IMG/VR virus record: IMGVR_UViG_3300043464_002011
Span: 1 to 51,285 of that record
Direction: 5' to 3' (one strand)
Source of the DNA: a virus
DNA length: 51,285 nucleotides
Shown in pieces: positions 1-11,800 of the stretch. The first letter of the stretch is position 1. Every line of letters starts with the position of its first letter. Both the position numbers and the translations under genes were made by a program. The notes beneath the pieces were generated by a model, which was given only the letters and a program-made list of their open reading frames with translations, was not told where the DNA came from and searched no databases.

Positions 1-2093
1 TCTTGAGTAAATGTATATGAAGTTACATAACTAGCAGTAGAAATATTCCATGCAGTTGATAAATTAAACTGTTGAACTGTATCAGTAGTTGAATCATTAA
101 CAATATAAAAAGCTGTGCCATCTGGTTTAAAGAATAACGAATGTGGTGTTCCAGCAGTTGTAGTTACACTAAATGATAATCCTGAATAAACAGCAGTAGA
201 AACATCGAATGCAGTAGATAAAGTATATTGATAGACTGTATCATTGGTTGATCCAATAATATACATTTTAGTGCCATCTGTTGACATACTTAATCCTAAT
301 GCATTGGTTTCTTGTCCAGTAATAGAAATACTATTAACATATCCCCATCCTTCAACACCACTAGTTTTAGTTAAGATTTCTTGCGTGTTAGATATTTTAA
401 AATTACCATCTACTTCTAATTTAACACTTGGACTTGTTGTTCCTATACCAACATTACCAGTTCCTTTTGGTGTCAATAATATATTGATATTAGTATCAGA
501 CCCTTGAGCGGATAAAACCGGACTATTTCCTGTTGCAGATCCAGTTATTTGAACATAATTAACAGCAGATGTGGTATGCGATATTCTAAATTGCTCGTCT
601 GATACATTAGATGACGTATAAAATCTAACGCTACCTCCACCCGTTGCATATAGACCAAAATTTGCCGAACCCATTGCTCCTAATTTTTGAATATTATTCG
701 AATTGTCGCGAGAAAATAAGGTATATTGGCCCGTTGTTGTTGCATCGTCAAATTGTACCTGAGTATTAGAACTTGACCCAGTTTTTATCTTAACTGAACC
801 CGTGCCTTTAGCTGCAATATTAAAATCAATATTCGAATCACTACCCTGTGCAGATATAGTAGGACCAGAACCAGTCGCTGCTCCAGTAACGTTAACATAA
901 TTAACAGCAGATGTGGTATGCGATACCCTTAATTGACTATTACTGCCAGCACCCCCCGTTCCAAAATTATGAACTCCCGTACCTTTAGTAACGAAGTTAA
1001 AAGTTACATTTGTATCAGAACCAGTCGCTAATAAAGTTGGCCAATTAGTAGTTGATGCGCCATTCGCTTGAATATAGTTAACAGCAGAATCAACATTAGC
1101 TACCAAAAATTGAATGCCGGAACTTGACCCCGTACGCAATCGAACAGGACCCGTGCCTTTGGTAATCAAATCCAACCCAACATTAGCATCACTACCAGCA
1201 ACATTAATGGCTGGATAATTACCAGTTGTTTGACCGTTCAACTGTAAATAGTTTACAGCGGACGATTGACCTGAAACTATAGTCTGAAGAGCGGCACGGG
1301 TATAGAATGAGAGTATGCCAGTTCCTTTAGTTGCAATATTAAAATCTATATTAGTATCCGAACCTTGTGCGGATAATGTAGGACCAGAACCTGTTGCTGC
1401 GCCAGTTGCTTGGGCGTAGTTAACTGTAGAAGCAGTATGAGAAACCTGAAATTGTTTATTACCAACCGTATTAGTCCAAAACTCGACAGGTAGATTTCCT
1501 TTAGATGATAAAACCAAACCAACATTAGTATCGCTACCTTGCGCCATCATACCAACGGTATATCCAGTTTGACTACCAAATGCTCTAGGGTAATTTACAA
1601 TAGAACCACCAGTACTAAACGGATGGTCAGTTGCAGTAAATACAACTCCATTAGCAACTGCTAATTTAGTAATTCCGGTACTAACAGCACTTAATGTTAA
1701 ATCAGTAGAGGGGGCAGTAACAGAAGGTGTAATAACAGCAGAAGCATTGGCAGTTCCAGACACATCTAATTTATACGCTGGTGAGCTAGTTCCGATACCA
1801 ACATTGCCTGAATATTGTGCAAATTTTATAGTACCAGTATCTAATACTTCGATACTAGGAATACCAGACACATCATTAACAGCAAATATAGTACCAGACA
1901 AACTATTAGTGATACTGAATAATTGGCCAGCCGATCCTTCAAAACTTAATGTTCCGCTAGAAGTTGGGTATGCTTTTAATGTAATATTCTGAGCTGCAGT
2001 TGATGAGTCTGCCCCAGAAAATACAATCTTTGGATCTTCGGTAGACGAACCAATATTTGGTGTAATTACGATGTTACGATCATTATATGACAT
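1..2093 (-). CDS. Tail fibre / virion structural protein, 3' end outside window
   Basis: Open frame from an ATG at 2093 that runs off the left edge without a stop, so at least 697 residues are visible and the C-terminus is missing. It starts MSYNDRNIVITPNIG and is built of low-complexity Ser/Thr/Ala/Gly-rich segments. Phrases such as 'GNVGIGTSSPAYKLDVSGT' near residues 95-115 are typical of phage fibre domains that precede a chaperone or peptidase S74 C-terminus. Similar units of about 120 bp recur along the frame, suggesting a repetitive beta-rich shaft. A late-promoter word lies 26 bases upstream. Role inferred: host-contact fibre. The end of the protein is needed to tell whether it carries an S74 autoprotease. 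Confidence 0.8.
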   Translation of the reverse strand, partial: MSYNDRNIVITPNIGSSTEDPKIVFSGADSSTAAQNITLKAYPTSSGTLSFEGSAGQLFSITNSLSGTIFAVNDVSGIPSIEVLDTGTIKFAQYSGNVGIGTSSPAYKLDVSGTANASAVITPSVTAPSTDLTLSAVSTGITKLAVANGVVFTATDHPFSTGGSIVNYPRAFGSQTGYTVGMMAQGSDTNVGLVLSSKGNLPVEFWTNTVGNKQFQVSHTASTVNYAQATGAATGSGPTLSAQGSDTNIDFNIATKGTGILSFYTRAALQTIVSGQSSAVNYLQLNGQTTGNYPAINVAGSDANVGLDLITKGTGPVRLRTGSSSGIQFLVANVDSAVNYIQANGASTTNWPTLLATGSDTNVTFNFVTKGTGVHNFGTGGAGSNSQLRVSHTTSAVNYVNVTGAATGSGPTISAQGSDSNIDFNIAAKGTGSVKIKTGSSSNTQVQFDDATTTGQYTLFSRDNSNNIQKLGAMGSANFGLYATGGGSVRFYTSSNVSDEQFRISHTTSAVNYVQITGSATGNSPVLSAQGSDTNINILLTPKGTGNVGIGTTSPSVKLEVDGNFKISNTQEILTKTSGVEGWGYVNSISITGQETNALGLSMSTDGTKMYIIGSTNDTVYQYTLSTAFDVSTAVYSGLSFSVTTTAGTPHSLFFKPDGTAFYIVNDSTTDTVQQFNLSTAWNISTASYVTSYTFTQ

Positions 2094-2118
2094 TTAAAAT
2101 CCTACTTTTTATATTCTA

Positions 2119-2126
2119 TATTTATC
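2119..2126 (-). promoter_or_regulatory. T4-type late promoter word GATAAATA
   Basis: On the minus strand GATAAATA matches 7 of 8 bases of the T4 late consensus TATAAATA. It lies about 25 bases before the ATG at 2093 and overlaps the TGA stop of the preceding gene. Its position in front of a fibre gene fits late transcription. Confidence 0.55.
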
Positions 2127-3375
2127 ACAATCCATATCGGCCTCTTAACGCATTGAAACTTTGTACGATATCAGCAGCTGATAATGCTCGATTGTAAATA
2201 TTAGTAACACCAATTCTACCGTCAAAACGATTACCGCCACGCACACCTATTGTTAATGTTTTAACGGTATTAGTAATAGCACCAGTTGATGCACTACTAG
2301 TGGAAACATAGGACCCATTTCTATATATTCGCAATAAACTACCATCATAGGTTGCTACAATATGATGCCATGCATTTACTGACACACTTTCATATAATGT
2401 TATCCAAGTAGCAGAAGCTGTACCCGCAGAAAATCGTTCGGCAGTAATTTGGGTAGTAGCCCCAGCAGTACCACCAAGAAAGTATAAATTATACCCATCT
2501 CGTCCAGACCCAGGATTGCTTTCACGGTCAAAAATACCAGTATAATTTGATGCTCCTGGATTTCTAGTAGGATATATCCATGCTTCTAATGTATATGGTG
2601 AATTACCCAAGAATTGTAGATTAGGGTTATTAGCAAAGGTTAATTGTTGCGATTTAGTATAATCATAACTAAAATATCCGCTTGAGTTGTATACAGGCGA
2701 ATTAACTATAGTTGCAGTATTGTTGTTATTACTAATATCAGATACTGTAGTAGATTGAGTAATTATAGAACCAGTAGTTGGTGTGTAAGCTGTTAACCCT
2801 GTTTTTTTAGTTAATTGTGGACCAGAAACATATAATCGTTTACCGATTGCTAACGGAGTTGTCCATATTATTGACATGATTGCAGTACCCGCTTGATCTG
2901 CAACGGCAGTTAATGATAACCGATACCACCCATCACCAATATATTTAAGTTGTTTATCAACAATTACGCCACTATAATCGACCATAGTACTGGATGACAA
3001 CGTATAATCAACTTGGCGTTGGGTTGTCCATGCTCTGCCAGTACCTGTCCAAAATCTTAATGATATAATATTAATAGAATCTATATCTCTAACATACCAA
3101 CTTTGTGTTACTGTATCGCCTGCAGCAACTGATGATGCCCCTTCATAAATATATTGCGCCCCAGAATTATCAGATATGGTTATGATAGTATATGAGTTAT
3201 TAACTGGGCCGCCGGTTGATATTAATGTTTTATAACATCGAGTAGCATTTAGAGAACTTAAACTTTCGCTATCGGGATACAAATTTTCCGATTGATTATA
3301 ACTTTTAAGATTCACGGGGTCTAACGATAATACCAATCCAGAACTTGATAGTTCTGGTCCACTATAACAACTCAT
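2125..3375 (-). CDS. LamG/concanavalin-like tail protein, copy 1
   Basis: 416 residues. The opening carries the 'GLVLSLDPVNLKSY' phrase shared with the next two genes. The C-terminal half (about residues 215-416) reads as a LamG/ConA-type jelly-roll: 'YTLEAWIYP', 'WHHIVATYDGSLLRIYRNG', 'IGVRGG.RFDGRIG..NIYNRALSAADI'. Such domains bind surface glycans. Residues 60-200 look like a separate beta-rich carbohydrate-binding module. The start overlaps the upstream gene by ATGA, so the three LamG genes form one translationally coupled set. Likely a peripheral fibre or adhesin subunit. The family is confident; the ligand is unknown. Confidence 0.8.
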   Translation of the reverse strand: MSCYSGPELSSSGLVLSLDPVNLKSYNQSENLYPDSESLSSLNATRCYKTLISTGGPVNNSYTIITISDNSGAQYIYEGASSVAAGDTVTQSWYVRDIDSINIISLRFWTGTGRAWTTQRQVDYTLSSSTMVDYSGVIVDKQLKYIGDGWYRLSLTAVADQAGTAIMSIIWTTPLAIGKRLYVSGPQLTKKTGLTAYTPTTGSIITQSTTVSDISNNNNTATIVNSPVYNSSGYFSYDYTKSQQLTFANNPNLQFLGNSPYTLEAWIYPTRNPGASNYTGIFDRESNPGSGRDGYNLYFLGGTAGATTQITAERFSAGTASATWITLYESVSVNAWHHIVATYDGSLLRIYRNGSYVSTSSASTGAITNTVKTLTIGVRGGNRFDGRIGVTNIYNRALSAADIVQSFNALRGRYGL

Positions 3376-4664
3376 AATCCAAATCTCCCACGTAGCGCAT
3401 TGAAGTTTTGTTTGATTTCTAATTCAGTTAATGTACGATTATACATCTTAACATTGCTAATATTGGATTTGGAATAATACGAATAACTACCAACATTAGC
3501 AGCACCAACACGCAATACACTTTGAACCCCAGTAAATGGAATAGTATCTATAGTATCAGTTTTTTTCAACACACCATTTAGATAAGTTTTAAAAATTGAA
3601 CCGCTTTTAGTAACCGCAACTTGGAACCAATTTCCAACTATTATATCGGTACCAATAACCAAACTAGTTGTATTAGGATTAGCTGGTCCGGTATTAGTCC
3701 ACACACTATATCGAAGTGTGGTAGAATTATATAAGAACATACAATGAAACCCTTGATATGCAATTAATGCGCTAAAAGATTCGGTTGCATCATAATTTCC
3801 AGGAGCAGAATCATTAATTCTAGCCCATACTTCTGTGGTATGATCATTATACAAATAGGTTTGAGAGCTTAATAATCCGCTTGTTGTTACTTTAGCATAA
3901 CCACCAATTTTGGTAGATGCGTCACGAGTAAAATTGATTGAGTTAGTAGTATTGTCATAAGAATAATACGATGGATTATTTAATGTAAAATTATAACCAT
4001 TTCCACTAGTATCTAATAATGAGGTACTTCTAGCTATAGCTGTGGATATGGTTTTTGTATAATCGGTTAATGATGTGTCGATTTCTAATTGTGCACCCCA
4101 TAAATAAATACCGGATACACCATCCCCGGTGGCAGTCCCATTCCCATTAGCGTCGCCCAAACTAATTTGAAGATTATATGAACCTGATACTGTAGCAGTA
4201 AAAGTAATATAACATCTATACCAACCATTTGACGCATTAACGATTGTAGTTTGCGAACCAGCAACAGTGCCTGCGGCCAGGTTAATTAAACTACCTGCAC
4301 CCATGTATGCATTTGGTGATGAATTAGCAGTATCAAACCATATCATCGCATTGGTGAACCCAGCTTGTTTTAAATATATACTAAAAATGTAAGTAGTACC
4401 AGCAGTAAACTCTGAATAAGTTTGGTATGTAGATTTCCTGCTAGTTATACCATTATTACCAATTAATTTATCAGCAGTAAAATAGCCATTAGGATCAACC
4501 GCAGCATTTGCGGAAATTGTTGTACTAGTTCTACTCCAAACAACATTGCTAAAATCTTCACTATATCGCAATAAATTTTCATACTTATTATAACTTTTCG
4601 GATTAGCAGCATCTAAACATAATAATAGATTACTGGTAACGACAGATGGAGAATGAGATAACAT
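3372..4664 (-). CDS. LamG/concanavalin-like tail protein, copy 2
   Basis: 430 residues, paralogous to both neighbours. It has the 'LLLCLDAANPKSYNKYENLLRYSE' type of opening and a C-terminal jelly-roll ('TTEVWARIND', 'WFQVAVTKSGSIFKTYLNGVL', 'SNISNVKMYNRTLTELEIKQNFNALRGRFGL'). The middle part (about residues 35-200), with 'YTFSIYLKQAG' and 'GWYRCYITFTATVSG', resembles the carbohydrate-binding modules found beside LamG in phage adhesins. ATGA overlap downstream and a one-base overlap upstream. The ending 'NALRGR[FY]GL' is shared with copy 1 and, with V for F/Y, with copy 3. Confidence 0.8.
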   Translation of the reverse strand: MLSHSPSVVTSNLLLCLDAANPKSYNKYENLLRYSEDFSNVVWSRTSTTISANAAVDPNGYFTADKLIGNNGITSRKSTYQTYSEFTAGTTYIFSIYLKQAGFTNAMIWFDTANSSPNAYMGAGSLINLAAGTVAGSQTTIVNASNGWYRCYITFTATVSGSYNLQISLGDANGNGTATGDGVSGIYLWGAQLEIDTSLTDYTKTISTAIARSTSLLDTSGNGYNFTLNNPSYYSYDNTTNSINFTRDASTKIGGYAKVTTSGLLSSQTYLYNDHTTEVWARINDSAPGNYDATESFSALIAYQGFHCMFLYNSTTLRYSVWTNTGPANPNTTSLVIGTDIIVGNWFQVAVTKSGSIFKTYLNGVLKKTDTIDTIPFTGVQSVLRVGAANVGSYSYYSKSNISNVKMYNRTLTELEIKQNFNALRGRFGL

Positions 4665-5827
4665 TATAACCCAACCCTTCCGCGAATTGCGTTAAAATTC
4701 TGATCAATTTCTGCCTGAGATAATTGCTTATTGTATATTTTAAATGTTATCAAATCCATGGGAATTTTATAACTAGAATCATTCACCCAACCGGAAATTC
4801 TACCATTACCTGCAGTAAAACTTCGTAACGGTGCGCTTTGAGTACCAGCCGTTTGTGATAATGTTTGATTAACAGTATCAATGTACATTTTATTACTTGT
4901 ATAGGGGTTACTTGATAGTGATGTATTATTGACCATTACAAAACAATAATGTTTCCAGGTATTCAATAACCCAAGATTTGTTGTTTGAGTTGACGTTAAC
5001 CCATATCGATCGCTTGCTCCGGTATTAAATCCCATGTACCCTCCAACCGCATAAACATCATAACCAGAGAAGCCAAATGGCATAACACCATTTAAACTTT
5101 TTAATTTTGCTACCATTTCAACAGTAATAACATCACCTAACGTTCCTGCGGAAAAATCTGCGTAATTAGTAGAACCATCAAACGTTAACATATTTGAACC
5201 AAATACCGGACTAGCATACAAAGTTGCATTTGTTGGAGTTATAAGATTAGTCCAGTTTGCTCTATTTGGATTAGTAAATGAATTAAAGGTGGTAGCAGAT
5301 GAAGAACGTTCTACTTGAACGCCATCCCACCAAATAATATTTCCAGTGCCGCCAGAATTAGTTCCGTCTAATCGAATAGCAATACCTACTGTATTAGCAT
5401 TTGAAAAAGTAGTTGTAAACGATACTCGCGTCCAATCTGGAGTTATATTAATTGCCCCAGATGGTGCTTCAACATATCCATTGGATGAATTTAATCCTAA
5501 TATAAACAATTGTCCTGTTGTAGTTACAGAACCTTTTACATATGCGCTAACAGTCCAGGATTGACCAGATGCAGCATCAGCTAATTTTATATCTGTTGTA
5601 TTTTGAAAGGGATCGTCCCCGGTAATTACCATTTTCATCGGTGTATTACCAACAGGTGAACTCATAGATGTATCACGAGATATTGTAGCACGAGATGCAC
5701 TAGTCTTCCATCCATACAAATCCGTTGGGTTAGGATGTACGTTTGGACTAAAACTTTTTGGATTAGCTGCATCTAAATGCAATACTAATCCATCTGTGAC
5801 AATAGATGGATTATAAGATATTCCCAT
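4664..5827 (-). CDS. LamG/concanavalin-like tail protein, copy 3
   Basis: 387 residues, third member of the tandem set. It contains 'GLVLHLDAANPKSF' near the start, a middle module ('WTVSAYVKGSVTTTGQLFILG') and a C-terminal jelly-roll with 'WKHYCFVMVNN' and 'ITFKIYNKQLSQAEIDQNFNAIRGRVGL'. It begins immediately after the stop of the collagen-like fibre gene, so it is probably co-transcribed with it. The three copies have diverged strongly in the middle and least at the two ends, as expected for adhesins evolving under changing receptors. Confidence 0.8.
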   Translation of the reverse strand: MGISYNPSIVTDGLVLHLDAANPKSFSPNVHPNPTDLYGWKTSASRATISRDTSMSSPVGNTPMKMVITGDDPFQNTTDIKLADAASGQSWTVSAYVKGSVTTTGQLFILGLNSSNGYVEAPSGAINITPDWTRVSFTTTFSNANTVGIAIRLDGTNSGGTGNIIWWDGVQVERSSSATTFNSFTNPNRANWTNLITPTNATLYASPVFGSNMLTFDGSTNYADFSAGTLGDVITVEMVAKLKSLNGVMPFGFSGYDVYAVGGYMGFNTGASDRYGLTSTQTTNLGLLNTWKHYCFVMVNNTSLSSNPYTSNKMYIDTVNQTLSQTAGTQSAPLRSFTAGNGRISGWVNDSSYKIPMDLITFKIYNKQLSQAEIDQNFNAIRGRVGL

Positions 5828-8800
5828 CTAAAACTCCACTTCCATATCGTCTATATCTTTTCTAATAGCAGTAAATGACCAATAAAATGCATATTCTTTT
5901 CGATCAAAACAATTCCTATTCATACCAACTGTAAAACAATCATTTTCAATATCTATGCTATCAACCCAAAGAACTTTATTATGTTTAATATTGGTTATTT
6001 GAACTTGGCTTCCTGCTATTTTTACCAACCCATGAATATAATCGGGCAATTTAATAATTACCGATATGCCAGATATTGTAGCTTCCCCAGTTAATCTAAC
6101 GCCATGGTATGGCGATTCCAAACTACCATATCGCAAACTCATATTTGGTTTAATTGGATGTTCAATCAAAAATGATTTACTGGTGGCTGCAAAAGACCCA
6201 TTTACGTGTAATTTATATAATGGCGTAATCCCGATACCAACAGTGCCATCTGCTGTAATGACAAATGGTGTTGAATCAGGGTTGGCTTCGTCTTCTACTA
6301 CTAACGCATTGCCTGATCCAGTTTGAGTGATTCTTAATGCATCACCAGCTCCCGAACTAGCCACCCGCACTTGTTGGAAAAAATCTGTTGCCGTACCAAC
6401 CGCTGCCGTATAAGTAGCTATACCAGTAGTACCGTCGGTACTACCATCATAATAGGTTGCTGCAGTTAATCCATTACTTTCGGTATATAATTGGATAGTT
6501 ATTAAATATTCTTGCCATTGTTTTTCATTGGAGACTTGGATTTCATAATTACCAGTGCTTAATTTAACTGCTCGAATATGACTACCAGGACCGCTGATAT
6601 AACAAGCATCTGGTGTGTCTAAAGTAGTCCCTTCAGTGCGAATACACGCAATATAATATACGTATGTGTCTGCATTAATACTTCCTTGTACCGCGTGATT
6701 GGCATTTGGATCAACTATAACAATTTTATATCCAGCCGATGTATAGGTAGCAGTTCCCAGCGCAACAGTGACTATTTTACGCCAAGTTCCTGCTGTAGCA
6801 CTACCGAAATCCAATTTTGTTTGATACATTGACAATGATACTGGTCCTGTAGCACCTTGAATACCAGTAGCTCCAGTGAGGCCAACTAATCCAGATGCAC
6901 CACTAGCTCCTTGCGATCCAGTAGGGCCAGTTGATCCACTAGCACCTTGAATACCACTAGCTCCTTGAATGCCTGTTGCACCACTAGCTCCTTGTACACC
7001 ACTAGCACCTCTAATACCAGTTGCGCCACTGGCGCCTTGAATGCCACTGGTACCTTGAATACCAGTTGCACCACTAGCGCCTTGAATACCAGTTGCACCA
7101 CTAGCTCCTTGGGGACCATACGCATATAATGCTGCTGAAATCCAGGTGCCTGATCCCGATCCGTTGATATTTTGTGAAGTGGTGTTTGCTGTATATGCAG
7201 TAACTTCTACATAGTCGGTTGTGCCGTTAAAATAAGCAATTGTAGATAAATTTTGACCATACCCTGCACCTGTTAAAATCTGTGTTTGATCAATTCCAAG
7301 TTGTGTACTTCCGTTCTTTCTTAATTGGATATTAGATTGTTGGGTTGTGATAGCACCAGCATCCCACCACACTGCAACATTGATATTATAATAACCAGCA
7401 ATATTAGGTTTAAATTGACTGGATGTTAACCAGTTATTAGGATCAAAATCATCAACGAATGTAACAACTTGATCAGATCCGCTGGTGATAGTTTGAGCTG
7501 TTCCATTTTTAACACCGCGAACTACATACGAGCCAGCAGTTAAAAATCCGCCATTTGCACCGCTTGCTCCCTGTATACCAGTTGCACCGCTTGCACCAAC
7601 TCCAGTTGCACCAACACCACTTGCGCCTTGGGTCCCGGTTGCACCTTGCAATCCTTGTACCCCAGTAGCACCAGTGATACCAGTAGAACCACTAGCACCT
7701 TGTGTTCCAGTAGCACCAGTTAATCCTACAGATCCACTAGCACCTTGAATACCACTTGCACCTCTAATACCGGTTGCACCACTAGCACCTTGAATACCAC
7801 TAGCACCTTGAATACCGGTTGCACCACTAGAACCTTGAATACCAGATGCGCCTTGAATACCACTTGCGCCTTGAACGCCACTAGCACCTCTAATACCGGT
7901 TGCACCACTTGCACCCTGAATACCAGATGCACCTTGAATACCACTTGCACCTTGAATACCAGATGCGCCTTGAATACCACTAGCACCTTGAATACCAGAT
8001 GCACCACTTGCACCCTGAATACCAGATGCACCTTGAATACCACTGGCGCCTTGTAATCCGGTATCGCCTTTATCACCTGTTCTAGCAAAAGTTATAATTA
8101 CATCTAATCCATTAGTCAATGAAGTAGTTCCGGAGATATAACTAACTGGTACCTTAAAATAATTCCCCGATTGTGTTAAAGTACCAGTGATAGCAAACAT
8201 TGAATACGTTGCTTCATTCACTTCGTCTTTGATTGAGAAATGCCCTTTTATAGCAGATGTCGAATCATCAATTGTTAATAATAAATTAGTTACTACAATG
8301 CTATTGTGATCAGTATTATTGATGTATAATACCGTGGCACTAGAAAAAATAGAATTATTAAATTTTAAATAACCAGTGCCTGGATCAGTATCGGCGGTAT
8401 TAGTTGAATAGAAATAATCAAGAGCAGCACCACCGAAGGAACCTTGCGGACCAGTAGCACCGGTAATACCAGTTGCACCACTAGCGCCTTGAATACCACT
8501 TGCACCTTGAATACCAGATGCGCCCCTGATACCAGTTGCACCACTAGCACCCTGAATACCAGATGCGCCTTGAATACCAGATGCACCTTGAACGCCACTA
8601 GCACCCTGAATACCACTAGCGCCTTGAATACCAGATGCGCCTTGAATACCAGATGCACCTTGAACGCCACTAGCACCCTGAATACCACTAGCGCCCCTGA
8701 TACCAGTTGCACCAGATGCGCCTTGAATACCAGATGCCCCTTGAATACCACTAGCGCCTTGAATACCACTAGCGCCTTGGGTACCAGTTGCCCCAGTTAA

Positions 8801-11800
8801 ACCAGATGATCCGCTGGCTCCTTGAACACCTTGAATACCAGATGCGCCTTGAACACCACTAGCTCCTCGGATACCACTTGCGCCTTGGATGCCACTTGCT
8901 CCCTGGGCACCACTCGCACCGATTACGCCGGTAGCACCACTTGCGCCTTGTGGACCATCTGGTCCAGCAGATCCAGTGGGACCGACTGGACCAGATGGTC
9001 CTACTAATCCAGTTTGACCAATTGGGCCCGTAGATCCTGTATAACCAATCGAGCCACTAGCACCTTGAATACCAGATGCACCTTGAATACCAGATGCGCC
9101 TTGAATACCAGATGCGCCTTGAATACCAGTTGCACCACTAGCACCTTGAATACCAGATGCACCTTGAACGCCACTAGCCCCTTGAATACCACTAGCGCCT
9201 TGAATACCAGATGCGCCCCTGATACCAGTTGCACCACTAGCACCTTGAATACCAGATGCGCCCCTGATACCAGTTGCACCACTAGCACCCTGAATACCAG
9301 ATACGCCTTGAATTCCTTGAATTCCTTGAATGCCACTAGCGCCTTGAATACCAGATGCGCCTTGAATACCAGATGCGCCTTGAATACCACTAGCACCCTG
9401 AATACCACTAGCGCCTTGAATACCAGATGCGCCCCTGATACCAGTTGCACCAGATGCGCCTTGAATACCAGATGCCCCTTGAATACCACTAGCGCCTTGA
9501 ATACCAGATGCGCCCCTGATACCAGTTGCACCACTAGCACCCTGAATACCAGATACGCCTTGAATTCCTTGAATTCCTTGAATTCCTTGAACACCTGTTG
9601 CACCTGTATACCCAATTACACCACTGGCACCTTGAATACCAGTTGCTCCACTAGCACCTTGTAATCCGGTATCGCCTTTGTCACCTGTTCTAGCAAAAGT
9701 TATTATTACATCTAAATCATTAGTCAATGAAGTGGTGCCAGAAATATAGCTAACTGGTACTTTAAAATAATTACCTGATTCAGTATGATATCCGGTAATA
9801 GCAAACATTGTATACGTTGCTTCATTTAATTCGTCTTTAATTGAAAAATGCCGTTTTCTCGCAGAAGTGGAATCATCAATTGATTGTAATAAATTAGTTG
9901 CAATTATGCTATTATGATCAGTGTTATTAATATATAATACGGTAGCGCTTGATAAAGTAGTGTTATTAAATTTTAAATATCCGGTGCCAGGGTCGGAATC
10001 TATTATGTTAGTGGAATAGTAATAATCTAGTGCAGTTCCACCAAATGAACCTTGCGGACCAGTCGCGCCAGAAATACCAGTAGAACCACTAGCACCTTGA
10101 ATACCAGATGCACCTTGCGGACCAGTAGCACCAGTTAACCCGATAACCCCACTAGCACCTTGAATACCTGATGCACCCTGAATGCCACTTGCACCTTGAA
10201 TGCCACTAGCACCTTGAATACCTGATGCACCCTGAATGCCACTAGCGCCTTGAATACCAGATGCGCCTTGAATACCAGATGCGCCTTGAATACCAGATGC
10301 GCCCCTGATACCAGTTGCACCACTAGCACCCTGAATACCAGATGCGCCTTGAATACCAGATGCCCCTTGAATACCACTAGCGCCTTGAATACCAGATGCG
10401 CCTTGAATTCCTTGAATTCCTTGAACACCTGTTGCACCTGTATACCCAATTACACCACTGGCACCTTGAATACCAGTTGCTCCACTAGCACCCTGTATTC
10501 CCTGTGATCCTAAAGTACCTTGGGATCCACTTGCACCTTGGAAACCCTGAGTGCCTGATGCTCCTTGAACTCCCTGTGCACCAGTTGCACCTGTGATACC
10601 AGTTGAACCACTAGCTCCTTGAGTTCCGGTCGCACCAGTTAATCCTATCGATCCACTAGCACCTTGGATACCTTGAATACCACTAGCTCCTTGGATACCT
10701 TGAATACCACTAGCTCCTTGCAATCCTTGTACCCCAGTAGCACCTGTGATACCAGTTGAACCACTTGCGCCTTGGGTTCCGGTCGCACCAGTTAATCCTA
10801 TAGATCCACTAGCACCTTGGATACCACTAGCGCCTTGAATACCACTAGCACCTTGAATACCACTGGCACCTCTAATACCGGTTGCACCACTAGCACCTCT
10901 AATACCGGTTGCACCACTAGCACCTTGAATACCGGTTGCACCACTTGCACCTTGAATACCAGATGCACCACTTGCACCTTGAATACCAGATGCACCACTT
11001 GCACCTTGAATACCAGATGCACCACTAGCACCTTGAACGCCACTAGCACCTTGAACGCCACTAGCACCTTGAATGCCACTAGCACCTTGTAATCCGGTAT
11101 CTCCTTTATCACCTGTTCTAGCAAAAGTTATAATTACATCTAACCCATTAGTCAATGAAGTAGTTCCGGAGATATAACTAACTGGGACCTTAAAATAATT
11201 GCCCAACTGAATTGAATCACCAGTGATAGCAAACATTGAATATATTGATTCATTCACTTCGTCTTTGATTGAGAAATGCCCTTTTATCGCAGAAGTGGAA
11301 TCATCAATTGTTAATAATAAATTAGTTGCTACTATATTATTATGATCAGTATTATTGATGTATAATACTGTGGCGCTTGATAATGAAGTTGTGTTGAATT
11401 TTAAATAACCAGTACCTGGGTCGGTATCGGCGGTATTAGTTGAATAGAAATAATCAAGAGCAGCACCACCGAAGGAACCTTGCGGACCAGTTGCACCTGT
11501 AATACCAGTTGATCCACTAGCGCCTTGAATTCCACTGGCACCTTGAATACCACTAGCACCTTGAATACCACTAGCACCTTGAATACCACTAGCACCTTGA
11601 ATACCAGATGCGCCTTGAATACCTGATGCACCACTAGCACCCTGAATACCAGATGCGCCCCTGATACCAGTTGCACCACTAGCACCTTGAATACCAGATG
11701 CCCCTTGAATACCACTAGCACCTTGAATACCAGATGCGCCTTGAATACCTGATGCACCTTGAATGCCACTAGCACCTTGAATTCCTGGAGTACCAGTTGC

